DNA of 9,567 nt, from contig CAMNGY010000021.1 in assembly GCA_946538795.1 (NCBI GenBank), positions 1-9,567 of the forward strand. The letters run 5' to 3'. This document shows positions 1 to 7,648 of this stretch, in pieces. Both the position numbers and the translations under genes were made by a program. The notes under the pieces are model-generated. The model saw only the letters and a list, made by a program, of their open reading frames with translations. It did no database searches and had not been told where the DNA came from. This stretch comes from an uncultured Treponema sp. (GTDB lineage Bacteria; Spirochaetota; Spirochaetia; Treponematales; Treponemataceae). The stretch's first letter is position 1. Every line of letters starts with the position of its first letter.

Positions 1-723
1 GTCCCAGTAGTTGGGGTTCTTGGTAAAGCCGATCTGCGCCCCGTCGGTGAACTCGGTCATGTAGTAGGGGCCGTTCGTGACGTAGCTAGAGGGATTGACC
101 GTCCAGCCGTCGCCGTTCGCCTCGATCGTGGCCTTCTGGACGGGCACGAGGACGGCGAAGGCCGCGATCTTGTCAAAGAAGATGCAGGGGCTGCTCAGGT
201 GTACGACGAAAGTGCCCGCATCCGGGGCCTCCACGCCCAGCGCGTCCAGGTCGCCCTCGGAAGCCTTGTCGAATCCGACGACAAGGTTCAGGAGGTCATA
301 GCCATAGGGGGCGGCGGTGGCGGGGTCGGCGACGCGCTTCCATGAGTAGACGAAATCCTCGGCGGTCAGGGGACTGCCGTCGGACCACTTGAGGTTGGGA
401 CGCAGGTGGAATGTCCAGGTCAGGCCGTCCTCCGACTGCTCCCATTTTTCCGCAAGACCGGCAACGATGTTGTTGTTACGGTCAAACTTGAGCAGGCCCT
501 CGAAGGCGTGGATGATCATGTTCGCGCCGTCCACCGCGCTGTTCAGCGCGGGGTCGATCGTCTCTGGGGAAGGTCCGATCTGGACGTGCAATACTGAGCC
601 TTTCTTCGCGCCATCAGCGTTCCCGGAGTTCCCGGAGGCGGGGCTGTCCTTCTTCCCGCCGCAGGATGCCAGAAGGCCTGCCACAACAACTGCAGAAACC
701 AACGCAGTCAGTCTCTTCTTCAT
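1..723 (-). CDS. oppA: Oligopeptide ABC transporter substrate-binding lipoprotein (OppA-like), 3' end outside window
   Basis: The 241 N-terminal residues are visible; the rest lies beyond the left edge. The protein is the extracytoplasmic peptide receptor that hands peptides to the OppBC channel. It opens with a lipoprotein signal peptide (KKR, a hydrophobic run, then the lipobox LASC with C21 as the lipidated cysteine), followed by a Gly/Ser/Asn-rich linker to about residue 42. Residues 89-130 carry the family-5 solute-binding signature (GLAEKWE, W103-T-F, LKWSDGSPLTAEDFVYSWKR), and the following ADPATAAPY stretch is close to the OppA subgroup. The ATG at 723 is preceded by GGAGGAT (737-731), 7 nt away. 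It is the last gene seen in the operon, 52 nt after oppF, and that gap contains only a short GC-rich imperfect hairpin without a T-run. Peptide preference cannot be read from sequence; a Dpp/App-like substrate range is possible. Confidence 0.93.
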   Translation of the reverse strand, partial: MKKRLTALVSAVVVAGLLASCGGKKDSPASGNSGNADGAKKGSVLHVQIGPSPETIDPALNSAVDGANMIIHAFEGLLKFDRNNNIVAGLAEKWEQSEDGLTWTFHLRPNLKWSDGSPLTAEDFVYSWKRVADPATAAPYGYDLLNLVVGFDKASEGDLDALGVEAPDAGTFVVHLSSPCIFFDKIAAFAVLVPVQKATIEANGDGWTVNPSSYVTNGPYYMTEFTDGAQIGFTKNPNYWD

Positions 724-775
724 ACTATATATCCTCCATGCCCCCCGCCGCCTGTGGCGCGGAGGGACTTAGTCA

Positions 776-1758
<983 letters not shown>

Positions 1759-1762
<4 letters not shown>

Positions 1763-2868
1763 GCCTCGCCTCCCTCTGGATTTTTCGCGCCGTCCGCCGT
1801 AACTTCAGCCTGCGCGCCTGCCGGAACTTCCCCTATGGGGGTGTCCGCGCTGCCGAGCATTGCGGCCTTCTGCTCAAGCCAGCAGCGGCCGTAGTGGATG
1901 TTGTCGCCCACCGCCGAGCCTCCCATGCTCTCGTAGTCGTTGCGGACGGGCGGCCTCTCAAGGCATATCTTCATGCAATTGGAGCAGCGGGGCGCGAAGC
2001 AGCAGCCCTTGGGCCGGTTCAGCAAATCGACCGGCTGGCCCTCGGATGGTACCAGGAGGGAGTAGTCCTTCTCGTGGAACTTGGGGATGGACCGCAAAAG
2101 CCCGCGCGTGTACTCGTGCTGGGGATTGTAGAAGATGTCGTCGGTCGTGCCGTATTCGATTATCTCGCCCGCGTACATGACCGCGATGTGGTCACACATG
2201 CTCGCGACGACTCCAAGGTCGTGCGTTATCATGATGATTCCCATGCCGAGCTTCTTCTTCAGGTCCTGCATGAGCTCAAGGATCTGCGCCTGTATCGTCA
2301 CGTCGAGCGCGGTCGTAGGCTCGTCCGCAATCAGCAGCTTGGGCTCGCAGGCGAGGGCTATCGCTATCATGACGCGCTGCCGCATTCCGCCTGAAAGCTC
2401 GTGGGGGTACTGCCTGAGCCTCTTGTCAGGCTCGTTGATTCCGACCAGGGTAAGGAGCTCGCGGGCACGGGCGGTCGCCTCCCTGCCCTTCTTGTCGGTA
2501 TGGAGCTTTATCGCCTCCTCGATCTGGTTCCCGATCGTCCAGACCGGGTTCAGGCTCGTCATCGGGTCCTGGAAGATGATGCTCACCTCCTGCCCGCGTA
2601 TCTTGCGCAGCTCCTTCTCGGTCATCTTCTCGATATGGTGGCCGTTGAAGGTCACCGTGCCGCCGGTGATCCTTCCGTTGTCGGCGGTCAGGCCCATGAT
2701 AGAATAGGCCGTGACGGACTTGCCCGAGCCTGACTCGCCGACTATGCCGAGGACCTCGCCCTCGCGCATCTGAATCGTCACGTCGTTGAGCGCCCGCACC
2801 TCGCCCGCCGGGGTGAAGAACGAAAGCTTCTCGTGCTGTATGTCAACCAAATACTTGCTGTCTGCCAT
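1759..2868 (-). CDS. oppD: Oligopeptide/dipeptide ABC transporter ATP-binding protein OppD
   Basis: This is the second cytoplasmic ATPase of the importer, 369 residues. Walker A GESGSGKS is at 44-51, Q-loop Q100 is followed by [10 protein letters not shown] (the OppD/DppD hallmark), signature SGGMRQR at 159-165, Walker B LLIADEP with D182/E183, D-loop TALD at 186-189, and H216 is the switch histidine. The C-terminal extension has cysteines C289/C290, C295, C298, C302 and C329, a candidate iron-sulfur site. The last ~35 residues (335-369) form an Ala/Gly/Glu-rich tail with no recognised fold, making the protein somewhat longer than typical OppD; this is also the DNA that hosts the oppF ribosome site. 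ATG 2868 follows GGAGGGG with ideal spacing. The oppC stop TAG forms the first bases of that ribosome site, so the two genes are only 9 nt apart. Confidence 0.95.
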
Positions 2869-2877
2869 ATACCCCTC

Positions 2878-3942
2878 CTAGCTCTTGAGCTTCGGGTCAA
2901 AGGCGTCGCGGAGGCCGTCGCCCAGAAGGTTGAAGCTCAGGATGATGATGAAGATGAGGAACGCCGGGGCGAAGAGCTTCTCCGGGAAAGTCTGGAAGCC
3001 GTTCAGGGCCGCCGAGGCCAGGGAACCCAGGGAGGGCATGGGGGCCTGAACCCCCAGGCCAAGGAAGGAGAGGAAGGACTCGGTGAAGATCGACGATGGA
3101 ATCTGCAGGGTCGTCGTGACGATCAGCGTGCCGATGCAGTTCGTGATGAGGTGCTTGCCGATTATCCTCCTGCCGCCCGCGCCCAGGGCCTTTGCCGCCG
3201 TGACGTACTCGTTCTGCTTCAGGACCATTATCTGGCTGCGGATGATGCGGGCCATGCCGACCCAGTAGAGCAGGGCGAAGACGATGAACATGCTGACCAT
3301 GTTGGGGCCGAGCTTCTGTATCCAGCCGAATCCCGGCAGCTCGCCCAATGACCTCAGGGGGTATTTGAGCGTCTGCGCGAGCAGGATGATGATCAGCACG
3401 TCAGGCACCGTGTAGATGATGTCCACCACCCGCATCATTATCATATCCACCGTGCCCCCGAGGTATCCCGCGACGGCCCCGTAGAGGGAGCCGATCATCA
3501 GGATGAGCAGGGAGGCGACGATGCCGACCGTCATGGACACGCGGCCTCCGACCATCACGCGGATGGCGTAGTCGCGCCCGTTCTGGTCGGTGCCGAGTAT
3601 GTGGGGGAAGACCTTCCCGCCCGCCTGGATCCGGGCGAGCTCCGTCTTGGAGTGCCCGAAGGGCCCCAGCCGCTCGCTCCCCTTCATCTGCTGCTCGTAC
3701 TTGTAGGGGTAGAAAGCCGGGACGATGAAGCACATCACGACGATCAGCATGACGATCGCCAGCGAGGCCATCGCTATCTTGTTCCTGCGGAAGCGGCGGA
3801 AACCGTCCTTCCAGAATCCGACCGACTCGCGCATGATGACGAGGGACTGCTTCTCGTCTGCGGAGGCGGGTATGAAATCGTCCACCTTGAGCTGGAGGCT
3901 CAGGGGGTTACGGGCATGCGTCCTGTCCATCTTGTCGCTCAT
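2878..3942 (-). CDS. oppC: Oligopeptide ABC transporter permease OppC
   Basis: This inner-membrane permease of 354 residues pairs with OppB to form the peptide channel. A long cytoplasmic N-terminus (about 1-54) contains the OppC-type FWKDGFRRFRRNKIAMASL stretch leading into the first membrane helix (about 56-77). A loop with the family motif LGTDQNGRD (116-124) follows, then five further hydrophobic segments. The EAA loop that docks onto the ATPases is visible at about 245-265 (EYVTAAKALGAGGRRIIGKH), and the end FNLLGDGLRDAFDPKLKS is the usual OppC/DppC terminus. It is about 50 residues longer than classical OppC because of the N-terminus and the first extracytoplasmic loop (about 78-115). 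The start ATG at 3942 follows AGGAGAAGAG, whose first bases are the oppB stop codon; the gap to oppB is 9 nt. Confidence 0.95.
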   Translation of the reverse strand: MSDKMDRTHARNPLSLQLKVDDFIPASADEKQSLVIMRESVGFWKDGFRRFRRNKIAMASLAIVMLIVVMCFIVPAFYPYKYEQQMKGSERLGPFGHSKTELARIQAGGKVFPHILGTDQNGRDYAIRVMVGGRVSMTVGIVASLLILMIGSLYGAVAGYLGGTVDMIMMRVVDIIYTVPDVLIIILLAQTLKYPLRSLGELPGFGWIQKLGPNMVSMFIVFALLYWVGMARIIRSQIMVLKQNEYVTAAKALGAGGRRIIGKHLITNCIGTLIVTTTLQIPSSIFTESFLSFLGLGVQAPMPSLGSLASAALNGFQTFPEKLFAPAFLIFIIILSFNLLGDGLRDAFDPKLKS

Positions 3943-3951
3943 TCTCTTCTC

Positions 3952-4869
3952 CTACTTGAGCTTGATTCTGGGATCCACAACGGCATACATGATGTCCACT
4001 ATGACGTTCATCAATATGACGAAGACCGCGAGGAATATCGTCGTGCCCATTATCATCGGGTAGTCGCGGCTCGTGATGGCCCCGACGAACTCCGATCCAA
4101 GGCCGGGTATGTTGAAAATCTTTTCTATTATGAAGCTTCCCGTCATCAGCGAGGCGATCAGCGGGCCCAGGTATGTGACGACCGGCAGTATGGCGTTCCG
4201 GAGCGCGTGCTTGAAGATGGACTTGACGCTGCCCACCCCCTTGGCGCGGGCCGTCCGCATGTAGTCCTGCCCCATAACGTCGAGCATGGAGCTGCGCATC
4301 AGGCGGGCGATGTAGAAGGTCGGGTAGAGGGCGAGGGCGGCGACCGGCATGACGTAGCTCGCCGCACTGCTGAGGCCCAAGGACGGAAGCAGCTTGAGCT
4401 TGGTCGAGAAGACGTACATCAGCAGCGTGGACGACAGGAAGCTCGGTATTGCGATGCCCGCCGTCGAGAGGACGACGAGGATGTTGTCGATTGCCTTGCC
4501 CCGCTTGTAGGCCGCGACCGCACCGAGCGGCACTCCGAACAAAACCGCCGCGAGGATCGCCCATCCGCCGAGCCTGGCGGACACGGGGAACTTGGTGAAG
4601 ATGATGTCGCTGACCGTGCGGCCCCGCTTCTTGACCGACAAGCCGAAGTCGCCCTTAAGGAGCCCGCCCATGTAGGTCAGGTACTGCTGGCCGAGCGGCT
4701 TGTCCAGGCCGTACTTGGCCTCCATCGCCGCCTGCGCCTGGGGGGTGACCGCTTTCTCCGAGAGGAAGGGCCCGCCCGGGACCATGTTCATGATAAAGAA
4801 GGTCAGGGTTGCCACCAGGAAAGCCGTGACGACAGCCGTCAGTAACCTCTTGCCGATGTACTTTAGCAT
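3952..4869 (-). CDS. oppB: Oligopeptide ABC transporter permease OppB
   Basis: This inner-membrane permease has 305 residues, the usual length for OppB. The N-terminus MLKYIGKRLL with a first membrane helix (about 9-28) and the following PGGPF motif (31-35) are characteristic, as is YGLDKPLGQQYLTYMGGLLKGDFG-type sequence at 53-76. The EAA loop contacting the ATPases lies at about 202-225 (DYMRTARAKGVGS...HALRN), and the end VDPRIKLK is typical. An upstream in-frame ATG at 4935 would add 22 residues, but I chose ATG 4869: it starts the conserved N-terminus, has GGAG at 4880-4877 at 7-nt spacing, and the upstream ATG overlaps the -35 element of the operon promoter. It is the first gene of the opp operon. 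Confidence 0.95.
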   Translation of the reverse strand: MLKYIGKRLLTAVVTAFLVATLTFFIMNMVPGGPFLSEKAVTPQAQAAMEAKYGLDKPLGQQYLTYMGGLLKGDFGLSVKKRGRTVSDIIFTKFPVSARLGGWAILAAVLFGVPLGAVAAYKRGKAIDNILVVLSTAGIAIPSFLSSTLLMYVFSTKLKLLPSLGLSSAASYVMPVAALALYPTFYIARLMRSSMLDVMGQDYMRTARAKGVGSVKSIFKHALRNAILPVVTYLGPLIASLMTGSFIIEKIFNIPGLGSEFVGAITSRDYPMIMGTTIFLAVFVILMNVIVDIMYAVVDPRIKLK

Positions 4870-4906
4870 AAGTATTCTCCGTCCAGAAAAGAAGCAAAAT
4901 CTATCT

Positions 4907-4935
4907 ATTATAACAAGTATATACCAATTATTCAA
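4907..4935 (-). promoter_or_regulatory. Sigma70-type promoter of the opp operon (extended -10)
   Basis: Read on the minus strand: -35 TTGAAT (4935-4930), a 17-nt spacer (4929-4913), and a perfect -10 TATAAT (4912-4907) preceded by TG one base upstream (TGTTATAAT, an extended -10). Transcription would start near 4900, giving a leader of about 30 nt that ends in the oppB ribosome site. The spacer is AT-rich, unlike the surrounding GC-rich DNA. The match is strong; the start site is inferred. Confidence 0.85.
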
Positions 4936-4950
4936 GATGGCCTCCGGGTA

Positions 4951-4987
4951 CTGCAGCCACGGGGGCTACACGGGGCTGTAGCCGCGG
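4951..4987. repeat. Direct/inverted repeat cluster just upstream of the opp promoter
   Basis: CTGCAGCCACGG (4951-4962) recurs as CTGTAGCCGCGG (4976-4987), 10 of 12 bases identical and offset by 25 nt. Between them GGCTACA (4964-4970) is an exact inverted match to TGTAGCC (4977-4983) with a 6-nt spacer. The block begins 16 nt beyond the -35 box of the opp promoter, a position where an activator or repressor could bind. Function is unproven; it could also be a decayed intergenic repeat. Confidence 0.45.
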
Positions 4988-5059
4988 AATACTGTAGAGC
5001 GGAGGGCAGTTTTTGTCCGGGTTCAGCCCGCGGGTACTTTTTTTCAGCGCAGCCCGCAG

Positions 5060-5130
5060 TTGCCCTCGACGGACCGCGCAGCCTGCGACAGCCAGCGATG
5101 GAATGCTCTGCCCGCGACGGACCGCGCTGC
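5060..5130. repeat. Two 23-nt direct repeats, 48 nt apart, in the divergent intergenic region
   Basis: The copies at 5060-5082 and 5108-5130 agree at 20 of 23 positions and share the core CGACGGACCGCGC (5067-5079 and 5115-5127). The whole non-coding stretch 4936-5154 is GC-rich and has no credible gene. It also contains a short GC-rich inverted repeat followed by seven T (5018-5044), too weak to call a terminator. The second copy ends 24 nt before the -35 box of the rightward promoter. Two copies with 48-nt spacing could be an operator pair or remains of a larger repeat. Confidence 0.5.
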
Positions 5131-5154
5131 TTGTCTGCCTGTCTGCACGTTGTC

Positions 5155-5183
5155 TTGAAACGTGCCCCCCGGAATGCTACAAT
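5155..5183 (+). promoter_or_regulatory. Sigma70-type promoter for the membrane protein/DUF1848 pair
   Basis: -35 TTGAAA (5155-5160), 17-nt spacer, -10 TACAAT (5178-5183) with an upstream TG (TGCTACAAT) forming an extended -10. Expected start near 5190, leaving a leader of about 27 nt before the ATG at 5217. It is divergent from the opp promoter, with about 220 bp between the two -35 boxes. Confidence 0.8.
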
Positions 5184-5216
5184 CGGGGCATAAAAAGGAT
5201 TGATTCAAAGGAATAA

Positions 5217-6476
5217 ATGAAAGGCACGCTCAAGACAATAATCGCATTCGCCCTGCTCGGGGGCACGGTGGCGGCAGGGCTTGTCCTGTCAGCTCTGGAC
5301 AAATCCCCGGACGTATACCCCGGCGAGGATACAAAAATCCGCCTGTACGGAGAGGCTCACGGTTCCAGCAGCTACTACGGCATCGAGCTTTCCCTGTGGG
5401 AGGAGCGCTACTGTGCGGGATGCCGCTCGCTCTTCCTGGAACTTCCCTACTACACCGCAGAATTCCTGAACCTCTGGATGCAGGAGGATTCGGACGGGAT
5501 AATCGACAGGATTTTCACGGACATCCGCGGAACCCAGAGCGGCAACGGGCATTACTACGAATTCTTCCATAAGATAAAGGAGCGTTGCCCGGAGACGGTG
5601 TTCTACGGGACGGACGTGGGACACCAGAATGACAGCACCGGGGCACGCTACCTGGATTACCTGTCCGCAAACGGCATGAGGGATTCCGAACGCTGGCAGC
5701 TGGCGCAGGAATGCATCCGCCAGGGGAAGGAGTTCTATGCGTCCGATCAGTCACAAAGCGGCATGTCTCCCGTACGGGAGTCGTACATGGTATCCAACTT
5801 CATCGGCGCGCGCTCACGCTGCGGTGATGACGACATAATGGGAATCTACGGCTCATACCATACTTCCCTGGACAAGCCGGACCTGATGGCGGGACGGCTC
5901 AGGGCTCATTACGGGGATGTAATCAGCAGCGTCAGGCTGTCCTCCCTGGCTTACGGCGCGGACAAGCCCGGCCCCTACAGGCCGGGATTCTGCGTCACAG
6001 GCCTCGTGTTCCTTCTGATGCTCCTGGTTCCGAACATATACTGGGGCACGAAGGCAAAGCCGGAGGGCTATGAAGAGGCGGCAAAGAACGAGAACAAAAT
6101 CCTGCTCCTGCTGGAGCGCGCGGGCGAGTCCCTTGTCAGCTGCTCGATGCTGGTTTTCCCCGCGCTGAACCCCTATCTTCGCATCCTCCCGGAGGGATTG
6201 TTCTTTGACTGGAGGATCCTGCTGTGCGCCGCCGCCCTGGTTCTCATGATGCTGTACGAGTGCTACTGGCTACGCTATTTCAGGAGCGAAAGGACTCTGA
6301 AAGACCAGTACAGGTCATTCGCGGGCTTCCCTCTTGCCGGGGCAACGCTCCCGGTCATTGCGGCCTTTCTCCTGGGCCTGTACGCGATGAACCTGATAGT
6401 AACCTGCTCGGCCGTCATACTGGGAATCGGCCACATAGGAATTCACCTCATGCACTCCAGGGAGGCGGAAAGGTGA
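5217..6476 (+). CDS. Membrane protein with an extracytoplasmic TIKI/EreA/ChaN-like domain and a C-terminal multi-helix membrane domain
   Basis: This 419-residue protein has two parts. After an N-terminal membrane anchor (about 7-26), residues 39-245 resemble the TIKI/TraB/erythromycin-esterase/ChaN superfamily: a strand ending in GEAHGS (45-50), then E75 in FLELP, GTDVGH at 131-136, and a late GSYH at 212-215. The conserved Glu/His positions are those used for metal or haem binding or catalysis in that superfamily. Residues 258-411 hold about five hydrophobic helices, including VPNIYWGTKAKPEGYEE and NENKILLLLERAGESL, a pattern I recognise from uncharacterised clostridial membrane proteins. 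The topology would place the first domain outside the cytoplasm. The start ATG has only a modest AAGGA site (5208-5212), 4 nt away. The last codons overlap the GTG of the next gene. Whether it is a hydrolase, protease or binder cannot be said; it is not evidence of macrolide resistance. Confidence 0.75.
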   Translation: MKGTLKTIIAFALLGGTVAAGLVLSALDKSPDVYPGEDTKIRLYGEAHGSSSYYGIELSLWEERYCAGCRSLFLELPYYTAEFLNLWMQEDSDGIIDRIFTDIRGTQSGNGHYYEFFHKIKERCPETVFYGTDVGHQNDSTGARYLDYLSANGMRDSERWQLAQECIRQGKEFYASDQSQSGMSPVRESYMVSNFIGARSRCGDDDIMGIYGSYHTSLDKPDLMAGRLRAHYGDVISSVRLSSLAYGADKPGPYRPGFCVTGLVFLLMLLVPNIYWGTKAKPEGYEEAAKNENKILLLLERAGESLVSCSMLVFPALNPYLRILPEGLFFDWRILLCAAALVLMMLYECYWLRYFRSERTLKDQYRSFAGFPLAGATLPVIAAFLLGLYAMNLIVTCSAVILGIGHIGIHLMHSREAER

Positions 6477-7390
6477 TAATCCAGACGGGCCAGAGGACGG
6501 ACATACCGGCCTTCTACTCCCGCTGGCTCCTGAACCGGCTCAGGGAAGGTTACGTGATGGTGCGCAACCCATATTACCCCCAGTCGGTCTCGCGCTACGA
6601 GCTGGATCCATCCGTAGTTGACCTTATCACCTTCTGCACGAAGAACCCCCTTCCGGTGCTGAGGAACCAGGAGCTTATGGAGGAGCTTTCGGCATACAGG
6701 CAGTGGTGGTATGTCACGCTCACGCCCTACGGCAGGGAGATAGAGCCGAACGTTCCGGCGAAGGCCGACGTGGCGGACGGCATCGTGGAGCTGGGAAAGA
6801 GGCTCGGGCCGGACAAGGTCGGCTGGAGGTATGACCCGGTGTTTGTCTCCGAAAAGTATACCGTGCCCTACCACCTGAAAGCCTTCGAGAACATCGCAAA
6901 AAGGCTCTCGGGCTATACAAGAACTGCCGTCATCAGCTTCATCGACCTGTACCCAAAGCTCAGGCGGAATTTTCCGGCGGCCAGGGAAGTCGGCGCTGAG
7001 GAGCAGCTTGTCCTCGGGAAGGGATTCGTGGAGATTGCCTCGCGCTACGGAATGACGCTCCGCCCCTGCGCCGAGGGAACGGAGCTGGCGCAGTTCGGCG
7101 CGGACTGCTCCGGCTGCCAGACCGTCAGTGTCCTGGAAAGCGCGGCAGGAAGGAAGCTCAGGGTCCCCAAGAAAGCCTCAGCCCGGAAAGACTGCGCCTG
7201 CTACCTGAACGGCGACATCGGCGCGTACAGCTCATGCGGTCACCTGTGCAGGTACTGCTACGCCAACGCCAGCGAGGAGCTGGTGCGGCAGAACATGGCG
7301 GCCCACGACCCCGCATCCCCCCTCCTGATCGGCAACCTGGAAAACGGGGACAAGCTTTTCAGCGCCCCCCAGAAAAGCTGGATAGTGTAA
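6473..7390 (+). CDS. DUF1848 family protein with a C-terminal CxxxCxxC (radical-SAM-like) motif
   Basis: This 305-residue protein belongs to a widespread uncharacterised family (DUF1848), recognised by the start IIQTGQRTDIPAFYS, FCTKNPLPVL (54-63), TLTPYG..IEPNVP (82-95), GWRYDPVF (117-124), CAEGTELAQFG (199-209) and the Cys-rich end. I chose GTG 6473: it gives the family N-terminus exactly, GGAGG (6461-6465) is 7 nt upstream, and it overlaps the previous stop as GTGA. The longer in-frame ORF upstream is only a shadow inside the preceding gene. Eight cysteines cluster in the C-terminal third (C199, C212, C215, C241, C243, C255, C259, C262); C255-GHL-C259-RY-C262-YAN has the spacing of a radical SAM 4Fe-4S motif and resembles the spore-photolyase-like group. 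Biochemical function is unknown; an Fe-S enzyme is inferred. Coupling to the membrane protein suggests co-expression, not necessarily a shared function. Confidence 0.88.
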   Translation: MIIQTGQRTDIPAFYSRWLLNRLREGYVMVRNPYYPQSVSRYELDPSVVDLITFCTKNPLPVLRNQELMEELSAYRQWWYVTLTPYGREIEPNVPAKADVADGIVELGKRLGPDKVGWRYDPVFVSEKYTVPYHLKAFENIAKRLSGYTRTAVISFIDLYPKLRRNFPAAREVGAEEQLVLGKGFVEIASRYGMTLRPCAEGTELAQFGADCSGCQTVSVLESAAGRKLRVPKKASARKDCACYLNGDIGAYSSCGHLCRYCYANASEELVRQNMAAHDPASPLLIGNLENGDKLFSAPQKSWIV

Positions 7391-7400
7391 GGTTCCAGCC

Positions 7401-7582
7401 CTATCTGCTCATCCTATAAATCTCGAGCATGTCCTCCTCGCGGAGGAGCCTCGCCGAGTGTGGGAAAGGCTGCCCGCCCACATCACCTCCGCGCGGGCAT
7501 CGTAATTCTTCGGGTAGGGCCTCAGTGTTCCCTCCTTGAGGAACTGGAAGCCCTCTTTGGGCAGAAGGAAGGCCCGCTCCCA
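7401..7582 (-). pseudogene. Decayed remnant of an iron-containing alcohol dehydrogenase (butanol dehydrogenase-like) gene
   Basis: Read on the minus strand, 7582 to about 7465 encodes, without a start, a stretch containing PYPKNYDARAEVMWAGSLSH. This closely matches the central block of iron-containing butanol/alcohol dehydrogenases (KNYxARAEIMWAGxxAHN in BdhA-type enzymes). After a frame change, SARLLREEDMLEIYRMSR followed by TAG (7403-7401) matches the usual C-terminal end of the same family (LxxEDxxEIYxxA). About 100 residues that normally lie between these blocks, including the histidine metal ligands, are missing, as is the N-terminal NAD-binding half; a stop lies in frame two codons upstream of the visible block. 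So the gene is both deleted and frameshifted. The assignment rests on two short blocks read by eye. Confidence 0.5.
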
Positions 7583-7597
7583 GCGTCAGGGCGAGCC

Positions 7598-7626
7598 TTG
7601 AGAAAAAATGAGTGACGTGGTATACA
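7598..7626 (+). promoter_or_regulatory. Sigma70-type promoter of the cyclase gene
   Basis: -35 TTGAGA (7598-7603), 17-nt spacer, -10 TATACA (7621-7626). Expected start near 7633, immediately before the AGGAGG ribosome site (7637-7642) of the gene at 7649, so the leader would be only about 16 nt. Confidence 0.65.
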
Positions 7627-7648
7627 TTCCTGAAAGAGGAGGATAGCC

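Noticed and set aside
724..775. Hairpin in the oppF-oppA gap as a terminator or attenuator
   Set aside because: Only a 4-5 bp imperfect GC-rich stem (CGCC/GGCG) without a T-run; it may modestly affect the mRNA but cannot be called.
3601..4845. Long 414-codon plus-strand open frame opposite oppC and oppB
   Set aside because: It is an antisense shadow in GC-rich DNA; the minus-strand permease genes have intact family motifs, and the shadow's charged low-complexity translation does not.
4870..4935. Upstream in-frame ATG for oppB at 4935
   Set aside because: It overlaps the -35 box, lacks a ribosome site, and adds residues before the conserved N-terminus.
5015..5044. Possible intrinsic terminator (CGGG...CCCG/CCCGCGGG followed by seven T)
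   Set aside because: The stem is only 4 bp with an off-register T-run, and no plus-strand gene ends upstream that it could serve.
5013..5216. 68-codon plus-strand open frame filling the divergent intergenic region
   Set aside because: It needs a TTG start without a ribosome site, spans the direct repeats and the promoter at 5155-5183, and its Arg/Pro/Cys-rich translation looks like no protein family.
6224..6472. N-terminal extension of the DUF1848 frame from an ATG at 6224
   Set aside because: It lies wholly inside the membrane protein gene; GTG 6473 has the ribosome site and gives the conserved family start.
7423..7438. Short inverted repeat CTCCT/AGGAG in the 7391-7648 gap
   Set aside because: A 5-bp stem inside the coding remnant of the dehydrogenase, with no T-run after it; expected by chance.
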